64,000 nt of DNA, taken from assembly GCA_022511265.1 (NCBI GenBank), contig JAFLRX010000005.1:1-64000 (forward strand), given 5' to 3'. Below are positions 25,163 to 35,009 of the stretch, in pieces. Every line of letters starts with the position of its first letter. Position 1 is the stretch's first letter. This DNA is from Eubacterium sp. (GTDB taxonomy: Bacteria > Bacillota > Clostridia > Oscillospirales > Ruminococcaceae). The notes beneath the pieces were generated by a model, which was not told the DNA's origin, did not search any database, and saw nothing but the letters and a program-made list of their open reading frames with translations. The position numbers and the translations under genes were made by a program.

Positions 25163-26284
25163 TTATACTTTTGCTCCCTTATTTACATAAACGGGATAAT
25201 CCTCGGTGCCTGCCAGCGAGCGGTAATCGCTGATGACTACGTTCTTATCGGTGATAACGTAGTTCATCTCTGCCTTTTCACCGACCTCGGTGTTCTGTAA
25301 CAGGATGCAGTTCTTGATATGCGCGCCCTTGCCGACCTTTACGCCTCTGAACAGCACGCAGTTTTCAACGGTGCCCTCGATAACGCAGCCGTCAGCAACC
25401 AGTGAGTTGGTGACCACCGAATCCAAGCCGTACTTTGCGGGTGCTTCGTCCTTTACCTTGGTGTATATAGGTGCGTCGCTGTTGAATATCTCAGCACGCA
25501 GCTGCTTGTCAACCAGCTTCATATTACTCTTGAAATATGTGTCAATGCTGTCTATCTGGAAGAACGGACCGTCAAACTTATAACCCAGCACCTTCATCTC
25601 ATTCAGCTTATGCTGAAGCACATCGACCTCAAAGCTGTACAGGTTGCGGCTCTGTGCCTCTCTGATGATATCCAGCAGAAAGTCCTTTGCAACCACGAAC
25701 ATATTAAGGCTTACGTTATGCTCGCCGCTTATCTCGGGACGCACCAGCACATCATATACCTCGTTGCTCTCGTTAACGGCAAGTACCGTCTTGGTCATAC
25801 TCTGCTGTGCGGTGAACACGCCGCGTCCGTAAACCACGGTGATGTCAGCCCCGTTCTTCTCATGGAAGTCAACTATCGGGCGATAGTCGATGTTGGCGAT
25901 AACATCCGCGTCGGACAGCAGAACGTAATCTGCGTTGCTGTCGGCGATAAACGGCTTTATCTGAGCCATAGCCTCCAGCCTGCCGCGGTACAGTCCGCCG
26001 CTGTTGCCGTAGGGCGGCAGCAGATGCAGTCCGCCGGTCTTGCGGGAGAGATCCCACTCGTCACCGTTGCCGATATGGTCTATCAGCGACAGGTAGTTAT
26101 CCTTGGTAACTATGCCGACATTGGAGATATCGGAATTTACCATATTGGAAAGCGGGAAATCCACCATTCTGTATCTCGCGCCGAAGGGCACACTGCCCAG
26201 CGCGCGGATCTTGGTAAGGTCCGGCACGTTGGTGTCGTGCATATTAGCAAATACCAGACCTAAAACACTTGACATATTAGCCAT
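25163..26284 (-). CDS. glgD: Glucose-1-phosphate adenylyltransferase, GlgD subunit
   Basis: The 373-residue protein belongs to the GlgD branch of ADP-glucose pyrophosphorylases. It has a nucleotidyltransferase fold (FGARYRMVDFPLSNMVNS) and a C-terminal left-handed beta-helix with hexapeptide-like strands from about residue 285. The usual GGxGxRL pyrophosphorylase loop is replaced by SSVLGLVFANMHD. GlgD of Firmicutes is therefore thought to be a regulatory partner that raises GlgC activity. It follows glgC by 18 bases with GGAGG nine bases before the ATG. Confidence 0.95.
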   Translation of the reverse strand: MANMSSVLGLVFANMHDTNVPDLTKIRALGSVPFGARYRMVDFPLSNMVNSDISNVGIVTKDNYLSLIDHIGNGDEWDLSRKTGGLHLLPPYGNSGGLYRGRLEAMAQIKPFIADSNADYVLLSDADVIANIDYRPIVDFHEKNGADITVVYGRGVFTAQQSMTKTVLAVNESNEVYDVLVRPEISGEHNVSLNMFVVAKDFLLDIIREAQSRNLYSFEVDVLQHKLNEMKVLGYKFDGPFFQIDSIDTYFKSNMKLVDKQLRAEIFNSDAPIYTKVKDEAPAKYGLDSVVTNSLVADGCVIEGTVENCVLFRGVKVGKGAHIKNCILLQNTEVGEKAEMNYVITDKNVVISDYRSLAGTEDYPVYVNKGAKV

Positions 26285-26302
26285 TTTCTTTCTCCTCCCC
26301 GC

Positions 26303-27508
26303 TTACACATTCTCGGAGATCATAGCCTTGGGGCCTATCTCCGCGTTATCGCTTACCGTTACCTGGTGTCCTACTACCGCAACACCCCAGGTGTCCTTGT
26401 CCTCGATGGTCTCGGGACGTGCGCCTATGTGGGCGTTCTCGCCTATTACGCAGTCCTCGCCTATGATAGCGTATTCTATAACCGCACCCTTTTTGATAAC
26501 GGTGTTAGGCATAATTATACTGTCACGGACAACCGCGCCCGGCTCGATGGTAACACCCGCGAACAGCACCGAGAATTCTATCATACCCTCGATGTCACAG
26601 CCCTCGCTTATCATCGAGTTCTGTATCTTGCTCTGTGTGCCTGCGTAATGCGGCGGCATAACGGGATTTCTTGAATAGATGTTCCAGTTGCTGTCATGCA
26701 GATCCAGCGGAACGTTGGGATCCAGCAGATCCATATTAGCCTCCCAAAGGCTGTCTATCGTTCCTACATCCTTCCAATAGCCGTCAAAGTGGTATGCAAC
26801 CAGCTTGTTGCCCTCTGCCAGCATTGCGGGGATGATGTTCTTACCGAAGTCCTTGCTTGCGCCCTCGTCGTTTTCGTTGGCGATGAGGTGCTTTTTAAGG
26901 TTCTGCCAGGAGAATATGTACACGCCCATTGACGCAAGGTTGGATTTAGGCTCCTTGGGCTTTTCCGCGAACTCGTAGATTATATCGTTCTCGTCAGCAC
27001 TCATGATACCGAAGCGTGAAGCCTCTTCCCACGGAACCTCCAGCACCGCGATGGTAGCGTCCGCGTTGTGCTGTTTGTGGAAGTCCAGCATCTTGCTGTA
27101 GTCCATTTTATAGATGTGGTCGCCGGACAGGATAGCAACATACTCGGGGTTGTATCTGTCTACAAAGCTGATGTTCTGATAGATAGCGTTAGCGGTACCC
27201 TCAAACCACGACTTACCTGCCGAGGTCTCATAAGGCGGCAGCACATGCACGCCTCCGTGTACGCGGTCCAGTCCCCAGGGGTGACCGTTGCCGATGTACT
27301 CGTTAAGTACCAGCGGCTGATACTGCGTCAGTACGCCGACCGTGTCGATACCGGAATTAACGCAGTTGGACAGCGGGAAGTCGATTATCCTGTACTTTCC
27401 GCCGTAAGGAACGGCGGGCTTTGCCATATCCTTGGTAAGGGCATACAGTCTGCTGCCCTGACCGCCTGCAAGCAGCATTGCTACACATTCTTTTTTAACG
27501 TGTTTCAT
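26303..27508 (-). CDS. glgC: Glucose-1-phosphate adenylyltransferase, catalytic GlgC
   Basis: GlgC makes ADP-glucose from glucose-1-phosphate and ATP, the committed step of glycogen synthesis. The 401-residue protein has the pyrophosphorylase loop [14 protein letters not shown] (13-26), then [19 protein letters not shown], the [10 protein letters not shown] metal site, and [11 protein letters not shown] beta-helix domain follows from about 290. It lies 23 bases after glgB and before glgD, giving a glgB-glgC-glgD operon. glgA and glgP are not in the window. Confidence 0.97.
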   Translation of the reverse strand: MKHVKKECVAMLLAGGQGSRLYALTKDMAKPAVPYGGKYRIIDFPLSNCVNSGIDTVGVLTQYQPLVLNEYIGNGHPWGLDRVHGGVHVLPPYETSAGKSWFEGTANAIYQNISFVDRYNPEYVAILSGDHIYKMDYSKMLDFHKQHNADATIAVLEVPWEEASRFGIMSADENDIIYEFAEKPKEPKSNLASMGVYIFSWQNLKKHLIANENDEGASKDFGKNIIPAMLAEGNKLVAYHFDGYWKDVGTIDSLWEANMDLLDPNVPLDLHDSNWNIYSRNPVMPPHYAGTQSKIQNSMISEGCDIEGMIEFSVLFAGVTIEPGAVVRDSIIMPNTVIKKGAVIEYAIIGEDCVIGENAHIGARPETIEDKDTWGVAVVGHQVTVSDNAEIGPKAMISENV

Positions 27509-27531
27509 ATTATCCTCTTTTCCTCTTAAGT

Positions 27532-29604
27532 TTATTTGTCAGCCTTTGCGGGTTTTTCCGTCTTGGGCTTTTCAGTCTTTTTTGCGGGTTCCTTCTTCGC
27601 CGTCTTTGCCGCAGCCTTTGCGGTTGATTTTGCCTTTGCGGGAGTCTTAGCCGACGCTTTAGTCTCCGCCTTTGCAGCCTTTTTGACCTTATCGTCCTCA
27701 GGACTGCGCTTGTTAACAGGCTTTAAGTATATAGCGGACATAGCGGGTATCTTCATGGTGATAGAATACTCAAGTCCGTGCATAGGCTCGCACTTTGCGG
27801 TTATCTTGCCGCCTGCCTTGCTGTCGCCGCCGTACTTTTGGTTATCGGTGGTGAACACCACCTGATAATCCGCGTAGTACGGTACGCCGAAGCTGTACAG
27901 CTCCTGCTCCTGCGGCAGGAAGTTGCATACCGCGATTATCTCGTCGCCCTTTGAGTCGATACGGCGGAACACGATGATGCTGTTCTTATAGTCGTCGTTG
28001 GATATCCAGCTGAAGCCGCTCCAGTCGTAATCTATCTCCCACAGCGGTTTGTTTTCAACATAGAAATTATTGATATCCTTGACAAAGTCCTGATACTGCT
28101 TATGCTCGGGGAATTCCAGCACATCCCAGTCAAGTCCTGTCTTATAGTTCCACTCTCTGAACTGGGCGAATTCCTGTCCCATAAAGGTCAGCTTTTTGCC
28201 GGGGTGTGCGGTCATGTACGCAAGGAAAGTCCTCAGCGACGCAAAACGCTTTTCCCTGGGTCCGCTCATCTTGTCCAGCATGGAGCATTTGCCGTATACT
28301 ACCTCGTCATGCGAGATCGGGAGAATGAAGTTCTCCGAGAACGCATAGTAGAACGAGAATGTCAGCTTGTCGTGGTTGTACTGACGGTATTCGGGGCTCA
28401 TGGACATATAGGAGAGCATATCGTTCATCCAGCCCATGTTCCACTTGAAGTTAAAGCCCAGTCCGCCGATATCGGTCGGCTTGGTCACCATCGGCCACGC
28501 GGTGGATTCTTCCGCTATCATCAGCAGGCCCTTATGTCTTGAGAACAGTGCCGCGTTCAGCTTTTGTAAAAACGCCACCGCCTCAAGGTTCTCGTTGCCG
28601 CCGTGTACGTTGGGCGTCCACGCACCGCCCTGCCTGTCATAGTCAAGGTACAGCATTGACGCAACCGCGTCAACACGCAGACCGTCTATATGATACTCGG
28701 TTATCCAATAATTTGCGTTGGAGATAAGGAACGACTGCACCTCCGGCTTGCCCCAGTCAAACACGCGTGTGCCCCAGTTGTAATGCTCGCGCTTGTTGGG
28801 GTCGGAATACTCATAGCAGTAGTCGCCGTCAAACTCGTACAGACCCGCCGCGTCCTTCGGGAAATGCGCGGGTACCCAGTCAAGTATAACGCCGATACCG
28901 TGGGTGTGGCAGTAATCCACAAATTCCATAAAATCATGCGGTGTGCCGAAACGTGATGTAGGCGCATAATAGCCTATCTGCTGATAGCCCCAGCTGCCGT
29001 CGTACGGATATTCCGCCACCGGCATCATCTCGATATGGGTATAGCCCATTTTCTTTACATAAGGCACCAGCTTTTCAGCCAGCTGCATATATGAGAACAG
29101 CTCGTCCTCGTCCGCCTTTTTGAACCACGAATTGAGATGCAGCTCATACACGTTCATCGGAGAGCGGTAAACGTCCGCGGTCTCCTTCTTTGCCATCCAG
29201 TCTTTGTCCTTCCACTTATAACCGGAAATGTCATAGAGCTTGGAAGCCGTGTTGGGTCTGGTCTCCATATGGGTGCCGTAAGGATCGGCCTTCAGCTTTA
29301 TCTGACCGTAGGGGGTCTCAATGCTGTATTTGTAATTGTCGTACGTCTGCAGACCCGGCACAAAGGTCTCCCATATGCCGCCGTCGCTGACCTTGTTCAT
29401 ACGGTTGGCGTATCTGTCCCAGTTGTTGAAGTCGCCTACAACGCTGACACTTTTCGCCTTGGGTGCCCATACTCTGAAGGTCGCGCCCGCCTTGCCGTCT
29501 TGAACCGTAAAATGTGAGCCGAATACCCTGTACGCCTCTGCGTTATTTCCCTGATGAAACAGGTAAAGAGGCACTTCCAGCTCGTTAGGAACAGTGATTG
29601 ACAT
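27532..29604 (-). CDS. glgB: 1,4-alpha-glucan branching enzyme with a Lys/Ala-rich tail
   Basis: GlgB transfers glucan chains to form alpha-1,6 branches. The protein (690 residues) has the N-terminal CBM48 (about 30-110, with [20 protein letters not shown]) and the GH13 barrel. Catalytic motifs are [18 protein letters not shown] (nucleophile Asp), AEESTAWP (Glu) and ISHDEVV. A C-terminal beta domain follows. The last 59 residues (about 632-690) are an unusual tail, almost only K, A, P, T, E and S, resembling histone H1. The ATG follows AAAAGGGGT. It has its own promoter and leads the glg operon. Confidence 0.96.
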   Translation of the reverse strand: MSITVPNELEVPLYLFHQGNNAEAYRVFGSHFTVQDGKAGATFRVWAPKAKSVSVVGDFNNWDRYANRMNKVSDGGIWETFVPGLQTYDNYKYSIETPYGQIKLKADPYGTHMETRPNTASKLYDISGYKWKDKDWMAKKETADVYRSPMNVYELHLNSWFKKADEDELFSYMQLAEKLVPYVKKMGYTHIEMMPVAEYPYDGSWGYQQIGYYAPTSRFGTPHDFMEFVDYCHTHGIGVILDWVPAHFPKDAAGLYEFDGDYCYEYSDPNKREHYNWGTRVFDWGKPEVQSFLISNANYWITEYHIDGLRVDAVASMLYLDYDRQGGAWTPNVHGGNENLEAVAFLQKLNAALFSRHKGLLMIAEESTAWPMVTKPTDIGGLGFNFKWNMGWMNDMLSYMSMSPEYRQYNHDKLTFSFYYAFSENFILPISHDEVVYGKCSMLDKMSGPREKRFASLRTFLAYMTAHPGKKLTFMGQEFAQFREWNYKTGLDWDVLEFPEHKQYQDFVKDINNFYVENKPLWEIDYDWSGFSWISNDDYKNSIIVFRRIDSKGDEIIAVCNFLPQEQELYSFGVPYYADYQVVFTTDNQKYGGDSKAGGKITAKCEPMHGLEYSITMKIPAMSAIYLKPVNKRSPEDDKVKKAAKAETKASAKTPAKAKSTAKAAAKTAKKEPAKKTEKPKTEKPAKADK

Positions 29605-29640
29605 TTATATTTACCCCTTTTACTGTAAATTTATATTATA

Positions 29641-29669
29641 AGTATAGCACTATTGCCAAAAGTTTTCAA
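29641..29669 (-). promoter_or_regulatory. Promoter of the glgBCD operon
   Basis: Minus-strand TTGAAA, 17 bases, TATACT, about 37 bases before glgB. Confidence 0.75.
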
Positions 29670-29738
29670 TAGTTTTGTGCTGATTTTATCAATATCGCCT
29701 TAATTTTTTATCAAAGTTTGTGCAGTTTAACGAAAGCT

Positions 29739-30788
29739 TTAATGATATAATCCTCGAATATACGCAGCCAACTCGCACGCCATCTCTTCCTGCTCGGGTA
29801 TGCGGGGGTGTCCGGGGGTGGCCGCGCCGTTTCTGGTAAAGCGATAGCGGGTGACGTTCTTGTCCGCCAGCTCGTCGCGTATCTCGTCCAGTGCCTCGTC
29901 CCAGTCCTTCTCATGCATAAGCACCGTTGTTATCAAAATGAACTTTGTCTTATCCCCGTACTTTTCCTGTAGGTCAAGCACTATCTTTTTATAGGCGGAC
30001 TTCCACCTTTCACGGTAGTCGGGTCTTTTGATGCAGTCGGGGTCGGGGTTGGCGTCGTTCTGCCCGATAGCTATTATAACGATATCGGGCGTATAGCGGG
30101 AAAAGTCCCACGGCGTCGGCGAAAACGGCGGAGCGTAAGACAGCTTGTCGTACACCGACTCCATGCCGATATAATCCGGACCGTTGAACCAGCCGGTCTT
30201 GTCAAACAGCGCGATGCCGCCCTGCGCTATGTCGTGCACCCGCGCGTTCAGCTTGCGCGCCAGCGACAAAGGATACGCAAACCAGCTGTTGTCGTACTGA
30301 GAATGATGCTGCGGGTCAGAGCAGCCGGTGTAGTTTACCGCCTCTACCACCTCGCCCGCCGAGACGCTGTCGCCGTACACCTCTATATTAAGGTCGTATT
30401 CTTTGCCGTCCGGCAGCAGCTGCGCACCCTCGTCCAGTACCAGTCCGCAGAAATTGAAGTAGCAGTGAGAGCCCGCTGTACGCTTGAACACCGTGATGCT
30501 GTGCTCTGTGTCCTCCAGCCCTTCGGCAACGGGTATGTATATAAGCTCCGGTATATCGGCGCGCTTTAGCTGATAGCAATACTGCACACCGTCCAAGATA
30601 ACGCCGAACTGAGTTTCATCGTAAATCAGTCTCGGGATAAGCCGCACACCCACCGATGTTCCGGTGAACTTTGCGCTGACCATACTGCCCGCATAAACAA
30701 ACAGCGGGCTGTCCGGCTCGGAAAAATCTATCCTGCCCATGTAGGAAAAAGCACTGTCGGATGCCCCTATTATTTTTGTATTTTGCAT
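29739..30788 (-). CDS. Cytoplasmic CE2-type SGNH acetyl esterase
   Basis: The 349-residue protein has the two-domain plan of carbohydrate esterase family 2. An N-terminal jelly-roll (about 1-130, including FSYMGRIDFSEPDSPLFVYAG) is followed by an SGNH hydrolase domain. The nucleophile motif is EVYGDSVSAGE, with IAIGQNDAN as the block III Asn and a late GHPRIPEQ supplying the histidine. CE2 enzymes remove acetyl groups from xylan, mannan and their oligosaccharides. There is no signal peptide, so it should act on imported acetylated oligosaccharides. GAAAGGATAATAAA precedes the ATG. A lipoprotein esterase diverges from it. Confidence 0.85.
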   Translation of the reverse strand: MQNTKIIGASDSAFSYMGRIDFSEPDSPLFVYAGSMVSAKFTGTSVGVRLIPRLIYDETQFGVILDGVQYCYQLKRADIPELIYIPVAEGLEDTEHSITVFKRTAGSHCYFNFCGLVLDEGAQLLPDGKEYDLNIEVYGDSVSAGEVVEAVNYTGCSDPQHHSQYDNSWFAYPLSLARKLNARVHDIAQGGIALFDKTGWFNGPDYIGMESVYDKLSYAPPFSPTPWDFSRYTPDIVIIAIGQNDANPDPDCIKRPDYRERWKSAYKKIVLDLQEKYGDKTKFILITTVLMHEKDWDEALDEIRDELADKNVTRYRFTRNGAATPGHPRIPEQEEMACELAAYIRGLYH

Positions 30789-30824
30789 TTTATTATCCTT
30801 TCCGTCAGCAATATTCTTTTGTAC

Positions 30825-30853
30825 ATTTTACCATAAATGCGGCTTTTTTTCAA
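30825..30853 (-). promoter_or_regulatory. Promoter of the CE2 esterase gene
   Basis: Minus-strand TTGAAA, 17 bases, TAAAAT, about 36 bases before the ATG at 30788. Confidence 0.75.
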
Positions 30854-30894
30854 TAAGTTTATTGAAATTTGTATAAAAACTTTGCGGTTTTATC

Positions 30895-30923
30895 TTGACA
30901 ATTGTATAAAATAATGGTATATT
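30895..30923 (+). promoter_or_regulatory. Promoter of the SGNH lipoprotein gene
   Basis: TTGACA, 17 bases, TATATT, about 50 bases before the ATG at 30973. Confidence 0.8.
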
Positions 30924-30972
30924 TTCATATGTAAAAGCCTAGGCTGAATACAAATCTATAAGGAGAATAATT

Positions 30973-32319
30973 ATGACAAAAAGAATACTTGCCGCTGTCT
31001 GCGCTGCCGCAATGGTCATCTCACTCGCAGCTTGCTCTGACAGCACCGATACTTCATCATCCGCCCCCGCGGACAGTAAGGTATCGTCCGAACAGACCGA
31101 CAGCACCGTATCGGAGGACGCTTCGTCCGACGAGGCTTCATCCAACGAGACATCCGATGAGACATCTGAAGACACATCTTCAGAGGAGGAGGAATATGTG
31201 AGCTATCAGCTTGACGGGGAGCTTACCCCCAACATGATAAGCAAATCCCGCCTTATCGAGGGCAACAAGGTAAGACTTGCTAACGTAATCAAGAAATTAC
31301 AGGCAGGCGAAGAAGTGACCGTAGGCTATATCGGCGGCTCTATCACACAGGGCACCAGCGCGGGCGACCAGCTGTGCTATGCAAAGCTGACCACCAACTG
31401 GATAGCCGAGCAGTACCCTGACGCAAAGGTAAATTACGTCAACGCGGGCATAGGCGCGACCGGCTCTTACATCGGTGTACACCGTGTTACCGACCAGCTG
31501 CTTTCCAAGAACCCCGACCTTGTATTTGTTGAGTTCTCGGTAAATGACACCTACGCCAATACCGAGCGCGATAAAGAGTCTTACGACAGCCTGCTCAGAA
31601 CGATATGGGCGCACGAGACTAACCCCGCGATAATCACCATAGTCACCACACAGGACAACGGCACCAGCATGCAGGCGGTACACTCTGAGGTGGCAGAGCA
31701 TTATGACATTCCTATGATCTCCTACCACGACAGCATACTTGACGTAATCGCGCACGGTGACATAAAATGGTCGGATATTTCCAACGATAACATCCATCCC
31801 AACGTACCCGGTCACAAGATAGTATCGCAGCTGCTTCAAAGCTATCTTTCGGATGTTGCGGCTGACGTCGATAACATCAGCGGCGACGAGAGCGACTTCT
31901 CCACCCCCGCGACTAACGCGGGCTTTGTCGGCGGCAAGCTGCTCGGCTTCAACGATATCGAACCCACTGAAACCACCGGCACGGTAACCAAAAAAGAGAG
32001 CGATTTCGGCGGATTTCACGGTGTGACCATCTGCATTGCGGGAGATGAGGGAACCTCGCTGACTTATGAGGTAGAAGCTAAGAGCATAGGTCTCCTGTAC
32101 GGAATGAACACCGCAAACGGCGGTATGGCTGACGTATATATCGACGACGAGTTAGTCACCACCCTCAACAGCGACTTCGCCGGCGGCTGGGGCAACTATG
32201 TTGAGTGCGCGCACTTAAAGACCTTTGACGAGAGCGGAAAACACACCGTAAAGATAGACGTGAGAGAGGGTGCCAACGGCGGAAAGAACTTTATCATTTC
32301 CTCGCTGGCAATATCTTAA
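30973..32319 (+). CDS. Secreted SGNH-esterase lipoprotein
   Basis: The 448-residue protein starts with a lipoprotein signal (lipobox SLAAC, Cys21) and a disordered Ser/Asp/Glu/Thr linker (about 22-76). The SGNH hydrolase domain spans about 95-295: nucleophile Ser123 in YIGGSITQG, NAGIGATGS as block II, VFVEFSVNDT as block III, and DNIHPN with Asp272 and His275. The C-terminal part (about 300-448) looks like a beta-sandwich, possibly a carbohydrate-binding module. It is most like xylan or mannan acetyl esterases and would be anchored on the outer face of the membrane. AAGGAG precedes the ATG. Confidence 0.85.
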   Translation: MTKRILAAVCAAAMVISLAACSDSTDTSSSAPADSKVSSEQTDSTVSEDASSDEASSNETSDETSEDTSSEEEEYVSYQLDGELTPNMISKSRLIEGNKVRLANVIKKLQAGEEVTVGYIGGSITQGTSAGDQLCYAKLTTNWIAEQYPDAKVNYVNAGIGATGSYIGVHRVTDQLLSKNPDLVFVEFSVNDTYANTERDKESYDSLLRTIWAHETNPAIITIVTTQDNGTSMQAVHSEVAEHYDIPMISYHDSILDVIAHGDIKWSDISNDNIHPNVPGHKIVSQLLQSYLSDVAADVDNISGDESDFSTPATNAGFVGGKLLGFNDIEPTETTGTVTKKESDFGGFHGVTICIAGDEGTSLTYEVEAKSIGLLYGMNTANGGMADVYIDDELVTTLNSDFAGGWGNYVECAHLKTFDESGKHTVKIDVREGANGGKNFIISSLAIS

Positions 32320-32336
32320 AAAGCAATAACAATACC

Positions 32337-32361
32337 GAAGCAGTGCCATAGGCACTGCTTC
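32337..32361. terminator. Bidirectional terminator between the SGNH lipoprotein and spoIIP
   Basis: Eleven-base stem GAAGCAGTGCC/GGCACTGCTTC with a three-base loop and a T7 run. Confidence 0.9.
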
Positions 32362-32369
32362 TTTTTTTG

Positions 32370-33647
32370 TTATCCTTTTATCAACTCCGCCAGTGCGTTG
32401 CCCATCAGCGTGCCGCTGTATCTCGCCTGCTCCGGGCTGTTGCCGAAAGCGCCGACCTCTATAAGTACGTTATAGTTGCCTAAGTCCTGATTATATATGC
32501 GATAGTCAAACAGCAGCGGACGGGTAAGCCCCGGGTACATTTGCTCTGCGGTCTGCTGTACCGCCGCCGCAAAGCCTAAGTTATCAAGATAGTCCGGCAA
32601 TATCCCGCTGCCGTCGTCCGCGCCGCAGATTATCATTACCTGTGCCGCCTGCTGTCCGTCTATATCGGCGACAGGGGCAATGCGGGTGTCGCCGTCCGCT
32701 ATGCCGTCGCGGTGGAGGTCTATCACTATCCTTATTGACGGGTATTCCGTCAGCAGCTCTTTTATCCGCTCTCCGCTGCGGGAATATGCGCCGTTGTACA
32801 GCGGCTCGTCAAACAGCGTACCGTCATGCACCACGCCTATCCCGTTGTCGGCAAGCGCCTGCGCCATCGCCGCCCCGACACCCACCACGCTGTAGCCGGG
32901 GTCTAATGTCCGCCCGTCAAAGGATTCATCATAATATCCGTCCTCATAATTCGGCTCGTATGCCTCGGTGGTATGGGTATGTATTATCAGCACCTGCGGT
33001 CCGCCGTCAGGAACGCCGCCGAAGGTCGGGGCATTCTGCGCGGCATGGTATACCTCGGTGTTTGACAGCTCGGTGAGGTTTCTTATCTGCCCATGTTCAA
33101 GATCTATCGCCGTGCTGTCTGTCGCCCTGCCGTAGGTCAGCTCTCTTATCGGTCCGCTGTGCGCGGTATATTTTTCAGCATCCATATACTCCACGGTGAT
33201 GTTTTTTGACACTAGCAGCGACTGCGACTGCGGGTGCGAGTCTACAGGTATCTGCGTTTCCTCCGCGTCGCCGGTGACTGGCTCGGATGGCGTGGAGATT
33301 TCAGAGGTATTATCCTCTTTATCGTTATCGGGAGCGCTGTCGCTTTCCGTCCGGCTGTCTGTTCTGTCAGCACTTTCCGTATCGGTATCGTCCGTCACAC
33401 CGACAGAGTCCCCTACCGTCTGCACTGCTTGTCCGCCCGGCAGGGCGATATCTATACCGTTTGACGGCAAAGTCATATACGCGCTTAGCTGCGCGATATT
33501 CACCAGCAGGCCTGCCGCCGCGTCCTCGTAATATTCGATGTCCGACACCGTGCTTTCCGCCACACCGGTAAACACGAACGAGACAACCGCCGCGACCAGC
33601 AGCACCGGCACTGTTTTAGCCTTCCATGACATATTATATCTTCTCAT
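32370..33647 (-). CDS. spoIIP: Stage II sporulation protein P
   Basis: SpoIIP is an amidase/endopeptidase that, with SpoIID and SpoIIM, thins septal peptidoglycan during engulfment. The 425-residue protein has one N-terminal membrane anchor (about 12-30) and a disordered acidic linker (about 75-140). The catalytic domain contains LIIHTHTTEAYEP and IVIDLHRDGI, with zinc-binding histidines, then NVLIEVGAFGN near the C-terminus. The start at 33647 is preceded by AAAGGA; an upstream in-frame ATG at 33728 overlaps the gpr stop and would put charged residues ahead of the anchor. It lies 77 bases after gpr, the normal gpr-spoIIP pairing. Confidence 0.95.
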   Translation of the reverse strand: MRRYNMSWKAKTVPVLLVAAVVSFVFTGVAESTVSDIEYYEDAAAGLLVNIAQLSAYMTLPSNGIDIALPGGQAVQTVGDSVGVTDDTDTESADRTDSRTESDSAPDNDKEDNTSEISTPSEPVTGDAEETQIPVDSHPQSQSLLVSKNITVEYMDAEKYTAHSGPIRELTYGRATDSTAIDLEHGQIRNLTELSNTEVYHAAQNAPTFGGVPDGGPQVLIIHTHTTEAYEPNYEDGYYDESFDGRTLDPGYSVVGVGAAMAQALADNGIGVVHDGTLFDEPLYNGAYSRSGERIKELLTEYPSIRIVIDLHRDGIADGDTRIAPVADIDGQQAAQVMIICGADDGSGILPDYLDNLGFAAAVQQTAEQMYPGLTRPLLFDYRIYNQDLGNYNVLIEVGAFGNSPEQARYSGTLMGNALAELIKG

Positions 33648-33724
33648 TTTGTACCGTCCTTTCTCCGAACCGCACGCCGGTTCGTTAATTAAAAATATGA
33701 AAAGGACGGGACAAATAGAACTGT

Positions 33725-34525
33725 TCATGAGAAGTCCTTCAGCATACGGCAGTCATCCTCCGACAGCGCGGGGCTGAGCACGCGGTTTATCGCCCGTGAA
33801 ATGACGTAAGAATACCTGCGGATATAGCTGTCAGCGTCACGGCGGGTGACGGTATAGCACTCGCCGCGCTCGCGGTGCTCCATTGCGGTGGGGACGCCGA
33901 TAGCTATCACGGGTATGCCCGCGGTGCTTTTGTCAAGGCGCTTTCGCGGGTTGCCCGCGCCGCTGCCGGGGCAGATGCCGGTGTCGGTCACCTGTATGGT
34001 AGAGCACAGCCTTTTCGGTGACGAACACGCAAGGCTGTCCACCGCGATGATATAGTCTGCGCCGATACCCTCGGCAGACAGCTTTGCCTGCAGCGAGCTG
34101 TCAATCCCCGAATTTGACGAAACATTGGTGCGTATCACCGACACGCTGCCTATCCCGTCTCCGCCCAGCCCGTTTTCCTCAAACTGCGAGGTGGCGAGTA
34201 TCCCCTCCGCAGCCTTCCATCCAAGGCTGTCGGCGGTGATGTCCGGGTTGCCCAGCCCCACCGCAAGACACTTGCCCTGCGGCAGCAGCTTTCTCAACAC
34301 CACACTCAGCGCGTATATTTCGTTATTGAAGTCAGGCACCTGCTCGGAATACAGCGTGTAATAGTGCCCCGCCGCCTTGCCCAGCTTTTCCGCCGTCTCT
34401 TCCGACAATTCAGTCTCGGTGACGTCCATACCGTACAGCTTGCACTCGGTATGGCGTACACCCTCTTTCTCCCCCGTTTTCGCGGAAAATTCCAGCGCGA
34501 GGTCAGTCCTTGAGGTAAAAAACAT
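33725..34525 (-). CDS. gpr: Germination (spore) protease GPR
   Basis: GPR degrades small acid-soluble spore proteins when spores germinate. The 266-residue product begins MFFTSRTDLALEF; RTDLALE matches the region around the zymogen self-cleavage site of known GPRs. AVGLGNPDITADSLGWKA and YIIAVDSLACSS carry the conserved acidic catalytic residues, and QVTDTGICPGSGAGNPRK is the family's later motif. It is shorter than the Bacillus protein (about 370). GGGAGGA lies seven bases before the ATG at 34525. spoIIP follows. Confidence 0.94.
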   Translation of the reverse strand: MFFTSRTDLALEFSAKTGEKEGVRHTECKLYGMDVTETELSEETAEKLGKAAGHYYTLYSEQVPDFNNEIYALSVVLRKLLPQGKCLAVGLGNPDITADSLGWKAAEGILATSQFEENGLGGDGIGSVSVIRTNVSSNSGIDSSLQAKLSAEGIGADYIIAVDSLACSSPKRLCSTIQVTDTGICPGSGAGNPRKRLDKSTAGIPVIAIGVPTAMEHRERGECYTVTRRDADSYIRRYSYVISRAINRVLSPALSEDDCRMLKDFS

Positions 34526-34587
34526 ACAAAAATCCTCCCAAAAAAGCGTTATGTAAAATATTTTTCTCAAAAATTTCAAAAAAAGTA

Positions 34588-34616
34588 TTGCATTTTCAAA
34601 AAAAACGTGTTATAAT
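34588..34616 (+). promoter_or_regulatory. Promoter of rpsT
   Basis: TTGCAT, 17 bases, TATAAT on the plus strand, giving an rpsT leader of about 85 bases. Confidence 0.8.
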
Positions 34617-34627
34617 ACTCTAGCATG

Positions 34628-34646
34628 ATTACAGCATGGCTGTAAT
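34628..34646 (+). promoter_or_regulatory. Palindrome at the start of the rpsT leader
   Basis: ATTACAGC-ATG-GCTGTAAT is a perfect eight-base inverted repeat starting about five bases after the expected transcription start. It could be a repressor operator or an RNA hairpin for S20 feedback. Confidence 0.45.
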
Positions 34647-34707
34647 TTAACAACCGCACGTAACGTAAAGTTTATGTATAACTGCTATTGAAAAGGAGGT
34701 GCGCTAA

Positions 34708-34950
34708 GTGCCTAACATTAAGTCCGCTAAGAAGAGAGTGCAGGTTTCCAGAGCAAACCAGGCGCGCAACAAGGCCGCAAAGACCGCTCTTAAGACCGTT
34801 ATCAAGAAGGTTGACGCTAACACCAACGCTGAGACCGTAAAGGCTGCAGTAAGTGCAGTTGACAAGGCTGCTGTAAAGGGTCTTATCCACAAGAACGCTG
34901 CCGCAAGGAAAAAGTCGCAGCTTGCCAAGAAGCTTAACGCAGCTTCCTAA
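34708..34950 (+). CDS. rpsT: 30S ribosomal protein S20
   Basis: The 80-residue basic protein begins [18 protein letters not shown], the S20 opening, and ends with the helix [17 protein letters not shown]. It starts with GTG, preceded by a strong AAAAGGAGGTG; rare starts are known for S20 in other bacteria. It diverges from gpr, as in many Clostridia, and is a single-gene unit with its own terminator. Confidence 0.97.
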   Translation: MPNIKSAKKRVQVSRANQARNKAAKTALKTVIKKVDANTNAETVKAAVSAVDKAAVKGLIHKNAAARKKSQLAKKLNAAS

Positions 34951-34969
34951 GGCTAACAGAAAACAATAC

Positions 34970-34988
34970 CCGCTCTTTCAAAGGGCGG
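34970..34988 (+). terminator. Terminator of rpsT
   Basis: Stem CCGCTCTT/AAGGGCGG (one G-T pair) with a three-base loop, followed by TTATTTTTTT. Confidence 0.85.
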
Positions 34989-35009
34989 TTATTTTTTTGC
35001 AAAATATTG

